The notes under the pieces were generated by a model. The model ran no database searches and was not told the DNA's origin. It saw only the letters and a list, made by a program, of their open reading frames with translations. Made by a program: the position numbers and the translations under genes. 64,000 nucleotides of DNA from Nitrospirillum iridis (GTDB lineage: Bacteria; Pseudomonadota; Alphaproteobacteria; Azospirillales; Azospirillaceae): contig NZ_JACIIZ010000003.1 in assembly GCF_014205765.1 (NCBI RefSeq), forward strand, positions 434,001 through 498,000, given 5' to 3'. Shown piece after piece: positions 8,763 to 17,203 of this stretch (its first letter is position 1; each line of letters begins with the position of its first letter).

Positions 8763-8793
8763 TGAGAGTCACCCCCTTCTGGGAGTATCAGCG

Positions 8794-9867
8794 GTGGCCC
8801 CCCCCATGGACGCATCGTCCGACTCAGTCTCATCCTTCATCACCCGCTGTCCGGCCTTGCCCCCGCTGGGATTCGGCGCGGCGGCCATCGGCAACCTGTA
8901 CCAGCCGGTGGACGATACGGTCGCCCATGCCGCCGTGACCGCCGCCGTAGCCGCCGGCATCCGCTATATCGACACCGCACCGCATTACGGCTTCGGCCTC
9001 AGCGAAAGCCGCCTGGGCGCGGTGCTTGCCGACCTGGACCCGGCCGAGGATCTGCTGCTGTCCACCAAGGTGGGCCGCGTCCTGGTTCCGATCAGCGGCG
9101 ACGGGCAAGGGGGGCGCCATGGCTTCGCCGCTGCCGCCCCCTATGAGCCGGTGTTCGACTACAGCTATGACGGCGTCATGCGCTCCTACACCGAAAGCCG
9201 CCGACGGTTGGGCCGTGATCGCATAGACCTGTTGCTGGCCCATGACCTCGGGACGGCCACGCACGGTGACGCCCACGGCCATCACTTCCGTCAGTTCCTG
9301 GACGGTGGCTACCGGGCCATGCGCGATTTGCGGGACGAGGGGGCGGTCGGTGCCATCGGTCTCGGCGTGAACGAGTGGCAGGTGTGCCTGGAAGCGCTGG
9401 GCCATGCCGAGTTTGATGTCGTGCTGCTGGCCGGCCGCTACACCCTGCTGGAACAGACCGCGCTGGACACCTTCTTTCCGGCCTGCGAGGCGCGCGGGAT
9501 CAAGGTCATCATCGGCGGCCCCTATAATTCCGGCATCCTGGTGAACGGCACCCGCGGCGCGACACCCCTGCATTACAATTACGAACCGGCGCCCCCGGCC
9601 ATCGTTGACCACGTGCGCCGTCTGGAAGCGCTATGCGACCGGTTCGGCGTGCCTCTGGCCGCAGCGGCGCTGCAATTTCCCCTGGCTCATCCGGCGGTGG
9701 TCAGTGTCATCCCCGGCATGGCCGATGGGGGGCAGGTGGCCCAGACCCAGGCCCTGATGAATGTCGCCATACCGCCGGGGCTATGGCAGGCCCTGCGCGC
9801 CGATGGCCTGCTGCACCCCGCCGCCCCGACACCGTCCTCCCCCTCCAGCGCTGGGAAAGTCGCATGA
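8794..9867 (+). CDS. Aldo/keto reductase, probable L-fucose (D-threo-aldose) 1-dehydrogenase
   Basis: This is a cytoplasmic NAD(P)-dependent aldo/keto reductase of the D-threo-aldose 1-dehydrogenase group, expected to oxidise L-fucose to fuconolactone. The AKR tetrad is visible: Asp and Tyr in YIDTAPHYGFGLSE, Lys in LLLSTKVGR and His in LLLAHDLG. PLGFGAAAIGNLY at the N-terminus is typical of this group. I chose the GTG at 8794 because GGGAG lies 8 nt upstream; ATG 8806 and ATG 8737 are alternatives. The stop overlaps the next start by 4 nt (ATGA), so it is co-translated with the UxaA-type genes. Confidence 0.88.
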   Translation: MAPPMDASSDSVSSFITRCPALPPLGFGAAAIGNLYQPVDDTVAHAAVTAAVAAGIRYIDTAPHYGFGLSESRLGAVLADLDPAEDLLLSTKVGRVLVPISGDGQGGRHGFAAAAPYEPVFDYSYDGVMRSYTESRRRLGRDRIDLLLAHDLGTATHGDAHGHHFRQFLDGGYRAMRDLRDEGAVGAIGLGVNEWQVCLEALGHAEFDVVLLAGRYTLLEQTALDTFFPACEARGIKVIIGGPYNSGILVNGTRGATPLHYNYEPAPPAIVDHVRRLEALCDRFGVPLAAAALQFPLAHPAVVSVIPGMADGGQVAQTQALMNVAIPPGLWQALRADGLLHPAAPTPSSPSSAGKVA

Positions 9868-10181
9868 GCACCCCCATCTCCCCCCTCATCCTGCTGCATC
9901 CGGATGACACCGTGCTGGTTGTCCGCGCCGCCATCCGCGCCGGCGACGCCCTGGACATCGACGGCAACCCCGTCATCGCCGCCCAGGACGTGACCGTGGG
10001 CCACAAGCTGGCCCGACGGTCCCTGGCCGCCGGCGACAAGGTGCTGAAATACGGGGCGCCCATCGGGTCCATGACCGCCGACGTGGCGATGGGCGGCCAT
10101 GTCCACATGCACAACATGAAAAGCGACTATATCGCCAGCCATACCCGACAAGTGGTCGGCGGCGGCGAAGGGGGCCATTGA
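9864..10181 (+). CDS. UxaA-type dehydratase, small (SAF-domain) subunit
   Basis: This 105-residue protein corresponds to the N-terminal SAF domain of altronate/galactarate dehydratases (LLHPDDTVLVVRAAIRAGD, VTVGHKLARRSLAAGDKVLKYG, IGSMTADVAMGGHVHMHNM). The catalytic part is encoded by the next gene, so the enzyme is split in two, as are the uxaA' genes Cj0482/Cj0483 in the C. jejuni fucose locus. I infer that together they dehydrate L-fuconate to 2-keto-3-deoxy-L-fuconate. It overlaps the aldo/keto reductase by 4 nt and is separated from the large subunit by one base. Confidence 0.9.
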   Translation: MSTPISPLILLHPDDTVLVVRAAIRAGDALDIDGNPVIAAQDVTVGHKLARRSLAAGDKVLKYGAPIGSMTADVAMGGHVHMHNMKSDYIASHTRQVVGGGEGGH

Positions 10182-10182
10182 C

Positions 10183-11415
10183 ATGGGAAGCGATGAAATG
10201 GGGACCGGTGAGATGCGCGGATTTCTGAGGAGCGACGGGCGCAAGGGCATCCGTAACGTCGTCGTCGTCGCCTATCTGGTGGAATGCGCCCACCACGTGG
10301 CCCGCCGCATCGTGACGCTCAGCGACGATATGGACGTCCACCTGATCGGCTTTCCCGGTTGCTACCCCAACACCTACGCCTTCGACATCATGACCAAGCT
10401 GTGCACCCACCCCAATGTGGGGGGCGTGCTGCTGTTGTCGCTGGGTTGTGAGAGCTTCAACCGCGAAGCCCTGCGCCAGGCGGTGGCCGCCAGCGGCCGG
10501 CCGGTGGAAACCTTGGTCATCCAGCAGGCCGGCGGCACCAGGGCCACCATCGAGGCCGGACGCGACGCGGTCACCCGCCTGAAGGCCATCGCCGACCAGA
10601 CGCCGGTGGTGCCCATGGCGCGGCACGAACTGGTGGTGGGCACCATCTGCGGCGGGTCCGACGGCACCAGCGGCATCAGTGCCAATCCGGCCGTGGGCCG
10701 CTGCTTCGACTGGCTGGTGGAAGCGGGCGCCACCTGCATCTTCGAGGAGACGGGCGAACTGGTGGGCTGCGAGCGCATCATGTCCGACCGCGCCGTCACG
10801 CCCGAACTGGGGGCGGAGATCGAAGCCTGTGTGCAGAAGGCGGAGCGCTACTACACCATCATGGGCTTCGGCAGCTTCGCCCCCGGCAATGCCGAGGGGG
10901 GCCTGACCACCCAGGAGGAGAAGTCCATGGGCGCCTACTCCAAATCCGGCTCCTCCCCCATCAGCGGCCTGATCAAGCCTGGCGACATCCCGCCCAGCGG
11001 CGGCCTTTACCTCATGGACGTGGTGCCGGATGGCGAACCGCGCTTCGGCTTCCCCAACATCTCCGACAACGCCGAGATCGTGGAACTGATCGCGTCGGGC
11101 AGCCATGTCATCCTGTTCACCACCGGCCGTGGCTCCGTCGTCGGCTCCGCCATCTCCCCCGTCATCAAGGTCTGCGCCAATCCCGAGACCTATGCCCGGC
11201 TGTCCGATGACATGGATGTGAACGCCGGCCGCATCCTGGAGGGCAAGGCCACCCTGGACGAGGTGGGTGCGGAAATCCTGACCCGCGTCGAGGCCGCCGC
11301 ATCGGGGGAGCGCACGGTCTCGGAAGCCCTGGGCCACCAGGAGTTCATCCTGACTTACAAATCATTCGAGCCGGTGGGCCCCGCCTGCCTGCCGACGCGC
11401 GGCCGCGCGGCCTGA
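10183..11415 (+). CDS. UxaA-type dehydratase, large catalytic subunit
   Basis: This 410-residue protein matches the C-terminal catalytic region of the UxaA (altronate/galactarate dehydratase) family. Visible signatures are GIRNVVVVAYLVEC, VLLLSLGCES, TICGGSDGTSGISANPAVG and EETGELVGCE; the conserved cysteines are those expected to bind iron. GAAGGGGG precedes ATG 10183; ATG 10213 (MRGFLRSDG) is an alternative start. The fucose setting and the absence of an enolase-type fuconate dehydratase suggest that L-fuconate is the substrate. That specificity is inferred from context. Confidence 0.92.
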   Translation: MGSDEMGTGEMRGFLRSDGRKGIRNVVVVAYLVECAHHVARRIVTLSDDMDVHLIGFPGCYPNTYAFDIMTKLCTHPNVGGVLLLSLGCESFNREALRQAVAASGRPVETLVIQQAGGTRATIEAGRDAVTRLKAIADQTPVVPMARHELVVGTICGGSDGTSGISANPAVGRCFDWLVEAGATCIFEETGELVGCERIMSDRAVTPELGAEIEACVQKAERYYTIMGFGSFAPGNAEGGLTTQEEKSMGAYSKSGSSPISGLIKPGDIPPSGGLYLMDVVPDGEPRFGFPNISDNAEIVELIASGSHVILFTTGRGSVVGSAISPVIKVCANPETYARLSDDMDVNAGRILEGKATLDEVGAEILTRVEAAASGERTVSEALGHQEFILTYKSFEPVGPACLPTRGRAA

Positions 11416-11434
11416 CAATAGAGGACACAGCATC

Positions 11435-12163
11435 ATGGGACGCTTAGAGGGGAAAACGGCGCTGGTGACGGCGGCGGCGCAGGGCATTGGTCGCGCGGCG
11501 GCGGAGCTGTTCGCGCGGGAGGGGGCCACGGTCTACGCCACCGACATCAACACCGACCGCTTGGCCGAGGTGGCGAACTGCGTCCACCGCCGACTGGATG
11601 TCCGCGATGACGCGCAGGTCCAGGCCCTCGCGGCGGAGATCGGCACCCTGGACGTGCTGTTCAACTGCGCTGGCTATGTCCACGCGGGCACCATCCTGGA
11701 GTGCGACCCCGCCGCCTGGGACTTCTCCTGGGACCTGAACGTCAGCGCCATGTATCGCACCATCCGCGCCTTCCTGCCCGGCATGCTGGCGGCGGGGCAG
11801 GGCAGCATCGTCAACATGTCTTCCGTCGCCAGCTCCATCAAGGGCGTGCCGAACCGCTTCGCCTATGGCGCCACCAAGGCGGCCGTCATCGGCCTGACCA
11901 AGGCGGTGGCGGCGGATTTCGTCGGCAAGGGCGTGCGCTGCAACGCCATCTGCCCAGGCACGGTGCATACCCCGTCGCTGGATGAGCGTCTGGCCGCCAC
12001 TGGCGACTATGCCGCGGCCCAGGCCGCCTTCGTCGCCCGCCAGCCCATGGGGCGCCTGGGCCGGGCGGAGGAGATCGCTGAATTGGCGCTCTATCTGGCC
12101 GGCGACGCGTCGGCCTTCACCACCGGCGCCATCCACGTCATCGATGGCGGGTGGACGGCCTAG
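11435..12163 (+). CDS. Short-chain dehydrogenase, probable 2-keto-3-deoxy-L-fuconate dehydrogenase
   Basis: This 242-residue classical SDR has the cofactor motif TAAAQGIG, NCAG, catalytic Ser in NMSSVASS, YxxxK as YGATKAAVIG and CPGTVHTPS. The Asp in YATDIN at the end of beta-2 predicts NAD(H). Whole-length resemblance to the human BDH2 type and to bacterial keto-deoxy-fuconate dehydrogenases is striking. The likely reaction is oxidation of 2-keto-3-deoxy-L-fuconate to the 2,4-diketo compound. An alternative is L-fucose dehydrogenase itself, since the C. jejuni enzyme FucX is also an SDR. It is the last gene of the plus-strand operon, 19 bases after the dehydratase. Confidence 0.92.
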   Translation: MGRLEGKTALVTAAAQGIGRAAAELFAREGATVYATDINTDRLAEVANCVHRRLDVRDDAQVQALAAEIGTLDVLFNCAGYVHAGTILECDPAAWDFSWDLNVSAMYRTIRAFLPGMLAAGQGSIVNMSSVASSIKGVPNRFAYGATKAAVIGLTKAVAADFVGKGVRCNAICPGTVHTPSLDERLAATGDYAAAQAAFVARQPMGRLGRAEEIAELALYLAGDASAFTTGAIHVIDGGWTA

Positions 12164-12255
12164 GCCCATCCGCCGGCCCGCCTAGTCCGGAAATCGGTCC
12201 CACCCCGCCGCTGGTCGCAATGGCCGGCCGGCGGCGGCGGTGGCACAGTCCGGCC

Positions 12256-13587
12256 ATGCCGCCCAGCCTCAGTTTCCTCAGAACAACCTTCATCGGCCTC
12301 GCCCTGGTGGGGGCGCTGGGGGGATGCGCCACGCTGCCATCGGCCGATCCGGACATCGCCCGCGCCCTGGCCACGGCCGAGGACGGCAGCCGGCTGGACC
12401 TGCTGCGCCGCCAGGGGGAGTTGATCGCGGGCGTGCCCTTCGTCGGCGGCAACAGCGTCACCCTGCTGCAAAGCGGCACCGCCACCTATGCCGCCATGGA
12501 TGCCGCCATCGACGGCGCCCGCATCCGCATCGACATGGAAAGTTATGAGTTCGATGGGGTTGAGGGATCCCGCTTCGCCGAGAAGCTAGTGGCCAAGCGG
12601 GCGGCGGGGGTGGAGGTCAACCTGATCTACGACGCCTGGGGCTCGCAGGATACGCCGGCCGGCGTCATCGACCGGCTGCGCCAGGGCGGCGTCAACCTGC
12701 TGGTGTTCAACCCGGTCGACCCGGGCAGCCTGCTGACCCTGGACATCAACCACCGCGACCATCGCAAGCTGCTGATCGTGGACAACGCCGTGGCCATTGT
12801 CGGCGGCGTGAACATCAGCGAGGTCTACGACCGGCGCCATCATCTGGGGCCGGGGGCGGAGAACCAGGATCCCGAACAGCGCCCCTGGCGCGACACCGAT
12901 GTGCGTATCGCCGGACCCGGTGTGGCGGAGTTCCAGCGCCTCTACGCCCAAACCTGGGAGCAACAGCGTCAGGGGCGGGGAGGCGATGCCGCCCCAGCCC
13001 TGGCCCCGCCGCCGCCAGCACCACGGACCCGGCCGGGCAACGTCGTCCTGCAGGCGCTCAGCGGCGCGCCGAGCCAGGGGCGCCCGCTGATCTACCGCAG
13101 CCTGCTGGTGGCGGTGACCCTGGCGCGTGCCTCCGTTCATCTGACCACGGGCTACTTCGTCCCGACGCCGGATCTGGCACGCGCCCTGCGCCAGGCGGCC
13201 CGGCGGGGCGTGGACGTCACGGTGCTGGTTCCCGGGCCCAGCGACAGCCCCCTGTCGGTCATGGCGGGCCGCGCCTACTACGAAGACCTGTTGGAAGATG
13301 GCGTGCACATCTACGAGTATGCCGACGCCATCCTGCATGCCAAAACGGCCGTCATTGACGGCGACTGGTCCACCGTGGGCTCCTCCAACCTCGACTGGCG
13401 CAGCGTGGCCTTCAACAATGAGATCAATGCCGTCGTGCTGGGCGCTGGATTCGGCCAGGAGATGGAGACCATGTTCCAGCGCGACCTGAGACATGCCAAG
13501 GCCATAGACCCGCAAGCCTGGTCCCGTCGCGGGCTGGGTGAACGCCTGGGGGAATGGGGCGCCCGCCTGGTGGAACAGGTGCTCTAA
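12256..13587 (+). CDS. Phospholipase D/cardiolipin synthase-like lipoprotein
   Basis: This 443-residue protein has a lipoprotein signal with lipobox LGGC (Cys about residue 24), so it is anchored in an envelope membrane facing the periplasm. Both PLD active-site motifs are intact: HRKLLIVD followed by GGVN in the first half, and HAKTAVID followed by GSSNLD in the second. This predicts phosphatidyl transfer or phosphodiesterase activity on lipids. I used ATG 12256 because the hydrophobic signal begins there. A proline-rich linker (PALAPPPPAPRTRP) joins the halves. It sits between the two arms of the fucose cluster and its stop overlaps the fuconolactonase stop by 4 nt. Confidence 0.92.
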   Translation: MPPSLSFLRTTFIGLALVGALGGCATLPSADPDIARALATAEDGSRLDLLRRQGELIAGVPFVGGNSVTLLQSGTATYAAMDAAIDGARIRIDMESYEFDGVEGSRFAEKLVAKRAAGVEVNLIYDAWGSQDTPAGVIDRLRQGGVNLLVFNPVDPGSLLTLDINHRDHRKLLIVDNAVAIVGGVNISEVYDRRHHLGPGAENQDPEQRPWRDTDVRIAGPGVAEFQRLYAQTWEQQRQGRGGDAAPALAPPPPAPRTRPGNVVLQALSGAPSQGRPLIYRSLLVAVTLARASVHLTTGYFVPTPDLARALRQAARRGVDVTVLVPGPSDSPLSVMAGRAYYEDLLEDGVHIYEYADAILHAKTAVIDGDWSTVGSSNLDWRSVAFNNEINAVVLGAGFGQEMETMFQRDLRHAKAIDPQAWSRRGLGERLGEWGARLVEQVL

Positions 13588-14393
13588 AGCCGGTAGAAAT
13601 GCCGGGCCGTGCCCCCGAAGACCGCGGCATGCGCGGCCGCCGGCACCAGGTCTTGGGCCATCGCCAGCCAGCCGGCATAGTCCCCGGCCAGGTTGACCAC
13701 CGGCCAGTCGCTGCCCCACATCAGCCGGTCGGGACCGAATGCGTCCAGCAGCACGTCGACGTAGGGCCTAAGGTGCGCCGCGCCCCGGCACTCCCCCGCT
13801 TCCGTCAGCAGGCCGGACAGCTTGCAATGCACGCCCGGCAGGGCGGCCAAGTCCCGCATCCGCGCCGCCCAGTCGTGGATCTCACCCCGCGCGATGAATG
13901 GCTTGGCGCCATGGTCGATGACGAGGGCTAGATCAGGGTGCCGCCGCGCGAAATCCAACAACGACGGCAGATGCGGCGGCAGGACCAGGGCGTCGAAGGT
14001 CAGGCCGTGAGCGACCATGGCGCGGATGCCGGGATCGACGCCTGGGTCTGCGATCCAGTCCACGGGCAGGGACTGCAACATGGGGCGCAGGCCCCGCATC
14101 TTGGGCGCGGCCGCCAGGGCGGCGATGCGGGTGGGGGCGTCGGGCGCCTTCAGGTCGGCCCAGCCGACAACGCCCAGGATGAAGGGATGACGGGCGGCCT
14201 CCGCCAGCAGGAAGTCGGTATCCTCAGCGCAGGGCTGGGACTGGACCAGCACGCCACCGGTGACGCCCAGCGGGCGTGCCAGGGCCGCCACCTCCGCCAC
14301 CGCGTGGTCGCGATGGATGACGGGCAGGTCCGGCGTTGGCCAAACCTGCCCATGACGGCCCAGGCGCCAGACATGCTGGTGCGCGTCGATCAC
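13584..14393 (-). CDS. Amidohydrolase, probable L-fuconolactonase
   Basis: This 269-residue protein is a COG3618-type metal-dependent hydrolase. Motifs are DAHQHVWRL at the N-terminus, LVIDHGAKPFI, HCKLSGLLTEA and MWGSDWPVVNL near the C-terminus. The family contains L-fucono-1,5-lactonase and L-rhamnonolactonase, which open the lactone made by the sugar dehydrogenase. It lies 10 bases downstream of the fucP-like permease on the same strand, so the two are one operon. Fucose rather than rhamnose is inferred from the neighbours. Confidence 0.9.
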   Translation of the reverse strand: MIDAHQHVWRLGRHGQVWPTPDLPVIHRDHAVAEVAALARPLGVTGGVLVQSQPCAEDTDFLLAEAARHPFILGVVGWADLKAPDAPTRIAALAAAPKMRGLRPMLQSLPVDWIADPGVDPGIRAMVAHGLTFDALVLPPHLPSLLDFARRHPDLALVIDHGAKPFIARGEIHDWAARMRDLAALPGVHCKLSGLLTEAGECRGAAHLRPYVDVLLDAFGPDRLMWGSDWPVVNLAGDYAGWLAMAQDLVPAAAHAAVFGGTARHFYRL

Positions 14394-14403
14394 GATCGGT
14401 CCC

Positions 14404-15741
14404 TCAATGTGTGGCCACGGCCTTCAGGCGGGTGCCGTTTTCCCCCGCCGGGGCATGGCGGCCCACCAGGCTGAAGGCGCCGACCACGGCGAAGCAGGCG
14501 GCCGGCACCACCATGGCGACGGCGATGGACGCCATGTCCGACACCCGGCCCATGGCAACGGGGACGGCGGCGCCGCCAATGATGGCCATGACCTGCCAGG
14601 AGGAGCCCAGCTTGGTCAGCGGTCCCAGGCCCCGCAGCGACAGGGCGAAGATGGTGGGGAACATGATGGACATGAAAAAGCTGGTGGCGATCATGGCGCC
14701 CAGGCCCAGCCAGCCCCCGCCGAACGCCCCCACCAGGCACAGCAGGACGTTGGCGGCGGCGAACAGGCCCATCAGACGCTCCGCCGCCACGCGGCCCATC
14801 AGGGCGGTGCCGGCGAACCGCCCGACCATGAAAGCCACCAGGGACAGGGTGAGATAGGCGGCCGCCGTCTTTTCCCCCGTGCCCGGCACCGCGTGCTGGG
14901 CATAGCGGATCAGGAAGCTCCAAACCCCCACCTGGGCGCCGACATAGAAGAACTGCGCGCCCACGCCGAACAGGAAATGCCGGTAGCGCAGCAGGCGGCG
15001 AAAGCCGCCCTCGACGGGCGGGGCGTCGCCCGTATCCTCCTCCGGTCCATCCACCAGCTTGGGGAAGCGCACGGCGAACACCACCGCCGCCCACAGCAGC
15101 ACCAGCAATCCCAGCACGAGGTAGGAGGACTGCGCCGCCATTGCCTCGGTATCGCGGAACCGGGCCAGCGCCGCCGGGTCCAGGGCGGCCAGCTGCTCGG
15201 GCGTGTATTCCACGCCGGACAGGATGAATTCGCGGCCCACCAGCACGCCGGTGATGGCGCCCAGCGGGTTGAAGGCCTGGGCCAGATTCAGGCGCCGCTC
15301 CGCCCCGGCCGGGTCGCCCAGCACGGTCATCAGCGGGTTGGCGGAGGTCTCCAGGAAGGCGAGGCCGCTGGCGATGACGAACAGCGCGCCGAGGAAGGCG
15401 CTATAGGCCCGCAGTTCGGCGGCCGGGTAGAACAGCAGGGCACCAACGCCATAGAGCGCCAGGCCCAGGACGATGGCGGCCTTGTACCCATAGCGCCGGG
15501 CGAACAGGGCGGCCGGCATGGCGCAGAAGAAATAGCCCAGATAAAAGGCGGACTGCACCAGGCCCGACTGCCAATCCTGGAGGTCGAAGGCCTTGCGGAA
15601 CTGCGCGATCAACACGTCGTTCAGGTTGTTGGCGACGCCCCAGAGAAAAAACAGGCTGACGATCAGGGCGATGGGAATGCGCCATCGCGCGTCTTTACGT
15701 GAGTGGGTCGCTTGGTGCTGCTGCGGGCTGCCGTCCGTCAT
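14404..15741 (-). CDS. fucP: FucP-like L-fucose:proton symporter (MFS)
   Basis: This 445-residue major facilitator with about 12 membrane helices matches the FHS/FucP group: FFLWGVANNLNDVLIAQFRKAF in helix 1 and LETSANPLMTVLGDP are hallmark sequences, and the Asp in NDVL fits the proton-coupled site. The start at 15741 follows GGGAGGGG; a longer frame to 15894 is not supported. It heads the operon with the fuconolactonase. The promoter region contains an AT-rich sequence resembling that upstream of the aldo/keto reductase operon. Confidence 0.92.
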   Translation of the reverse strand: MTDGSPQQHQATHSRKDARWRIPIALIVSLFFLWGVANNLNDVLIAQFRKAFDLQDWQSGLVQSAFYLGYFFCAMPAALFARRYGYKAAIVLGLALYGVGALLFYPAAELRAYSAFLGALFVIASGLAFLETSANPLMTVLGDPAGAERRLNLAQAFNPLGAITGVLVGREFILSGVEYTPEQLAALDPAALARFRDTEAMAAQSSYLVLGLLVLLWAAVVFAVRFPKLVDGPEEDTGDAPPVEGGFRRLLRYRHFLFGVGAQFFYVGAQVGVWSFLIRYAQHAVPGTGEKTAAAYLTLSLVAFMVGRFAGTALMGRVAAERLMGLFAAANVLLCLVGAFGGGWLGLGAMIATSFFMSIMFPTIFALSLRGLGPLTKLGSSWQVMAIIGGAAVPVAMGRVSDMASIAVAMVVPAACFAVVGAFSLVGRHAPAGENGTRLKAVATH

Positions 15742-15801
15742 GTCCCCTCCCAGGGTATTTTTATCGCCGGCCTGCGGACCGGCGGCGGCTCTCACCACAT
15801 C

Positions 15802-15830
15802 AAATATGAATTTATACGTCAAATATAAAA
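15802..15830. promoter_or_regulatory. AT-rich element upstream of the permease operon, candidate IclR operator
   Basis: Read on the minus strand, the region contains TTTTATATTTGACGTATAAA, whose halves TTTTATAT and CGTATA-AA also occur in the 8732-8762 inverted repeat, with a shorter spacer. It is an isolated AT island about 60 bases upstream of the permease start. The shared motif suggests common control, but the match is imperfect. Confidence 0.4.
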
Positions 15831-15992
15831 ATTGCCGGGACGTGCCTGTCAGCGCCGTCGGGGGCGTCGTCGGACAGGCCGCCGATGTCCGCATGGCAGG
15901 GTTCGGGCGGCGACCGGCCCCAGGGGATTGGCGGCGCGGGGCCCTGCCGCTAATGTCCGCGCAACTTGGGGACTATCGGTGGAGGACAGGTC

Positions 15993-16901
15993 ATGGCGCA
16001 TATCATCGACGGCAAGGCGTTCGCGGGCGGCTTGCGGGAACGCATCGGCGCCAAGGTCGCCGACCTCACCGCCCGTCACGGCCTGAAGCCCGGCTTGGCC
16101 GTGGTGCTGGTGGGCGAGGATCCGGCCAGCCAGGTCTATGTCCGCAACAAGGGGGAGCAGACGCACGCCGCCGGCATGCACTCCGTCACCCATAGGCTGG
16201 AGGCGTCGACCACCCAGGCCGACCTGCTGGCCCTGGTGCACAGCCTGAACGCCGATCCGCAGATCCACGGCATCCTGGTGCAACTGCCCCTGCCGGCCCA
16301 CATCGACAGCAACGCCGTCCTGGCCGCCATCGATCCCAACAAGGACGTGGACGGCTTCCATGTGGTCAATGCCGGCCGCCTGGCTGTAGGGCTGCCGGGC
16401 ATGGTGCCCTGCACGCCCTTGGGCTGCCTGATGCTGCTGAAAGACCATCTGGGCAGCCTGAAGGGCCGCCATGCCGTCGTCGTCGGGCGGTCCAACATTG
16501 TGGGCAAGCCCATGGCCCAACTGCTGCTGCAGGCCGACTGCACCGTCACCATCGCCCACAGCCGCACGGCCGACCTGCCGGCCCTGTGCCGCACCGCCGA
16601 CATCCTGGTCGCCGCCGTCGGCCGGCCGGAGATGGTGAAGGGCGACTGGGTGAAGCCCGGCGCCGTCGTCATTGACGTGGGCATCAACCGCGTGCCGGCC
16701 CGCGATCCGGAAGCCGCGGCCGCCGGCAAGACCCGCCTGGTGGGCGATGTCGCCTATGAGGAAGCCGCCGCCGTCGCCGGCGCCATCACCCCCGTGCCGG
16801 GTGGCGTGGGCCCCATGACCATCGCCGTGCTGCTCCTGAACACCCTGACCGCCGCCTGCCGCAGCCACGGGCTGGAGGATGAGTTGGCGGAATTCGCCTG
16901 A
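15993..16901 (+). CDS. folD: Methylenetetrahydrofolate dehydrogenase/cyclohydrolase
   Basis: This 302-residue bifunctional enzyme interconverts 5,10-methylene-, methenyl- and 10-formyl-THF. Signatures include [47 protein letters not shown] and [11 protein letters not shown]. The active-site Lys follows the YVRNK pattern. ATG 15993 has GGAGGA 7 nt upstream. Length is normal. It appears to be a single-gene unit and supplies the 10-formyl-THF that PurU consumes. Confidence 0.98.
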   Translation: MAHIIDGKAFAGGLRERIGAKVADLTARHGLKPGLAVVLVGEDPASQVYVRNKGEQTHAAGMHSVTHRLEASTTQADLLALVHSLNADPQIHGILVQLPLPAHIDSNAVLAAIDPNKDVDGFHVVNAGRLAVGLPGMVPCTPLGCLMLLKDHLGSLKGRHAVVVGRSNIVGKPMAQLLLQADCTVTIAHSRTADLPALCRTADILVAAVGRPEMVKGDWVKPGAVVIDVGINRVPARDPEAAAAGKTRLVGDVAYEEAAAVAGAITPVPGGVGPMTIAVLLLNTLTAACRSHGLEDELAEFA

Positions 16902-16936
16902 AAACGCTTGTCTGATTAGGTCCTCAGCCGGATCTT

Positions 16937-17203
16937 ATGCATACAGAGTTCAACCAGGGGCTTTTCGTGGATAAGGAATGGCGAAAAGGCTGGTTTGGAC
17001 CGGGGCGCGGGGTATTCAGAGTCAAGGACCTGAATGTCAGCCCTTCTGGTTGGAAAGGCTGGGTGCTCTACTTCGGCTTCATGCCCACACACCTCGCTCT
17101 CATGGCGGCTGCGATAGTCTTTCGAGCCCCTTGGATTCTATTGGGCAATGCGCTGCTCATCGGTGGATTTATCGCAGCTACCCGCCTGTTGTATGAGGAG
17201 TAA
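16937..17203 (+). CDS. Small membrane protein of unknown function
   Basis: This 88-residue protein has a polar N-terminal 40 residues rich in Trp, Gly and Lys, then one or two hydrophobic helices (LYFGFMPTHLALMAAAIVF and WILLGNALLIGGFIAA). I do not recognise it. Its base composition is noticeably less GC-rich than folD or the TPR genes beside it, which hints at separate acquisition. Its 3' end overlaps the convergent TPR gene by 26 nt. Confidence 0.65.
   Translation: MHTEFNQGLFVDKEWRKGWFGPGRGVFRVKDLNVSPSGWKGWVLYFGFMPTHLALMAAAIVFRAPWILLGNALLIGGFIAATRLLYEE

Noticed and set aside
15742-15992. Possible folate riboswitch before folD
   Set aside because: The leader contains GC-rich stems, but I cannot match a conserved aptamer core. 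The ordinary promoter and ribosome site suffice.
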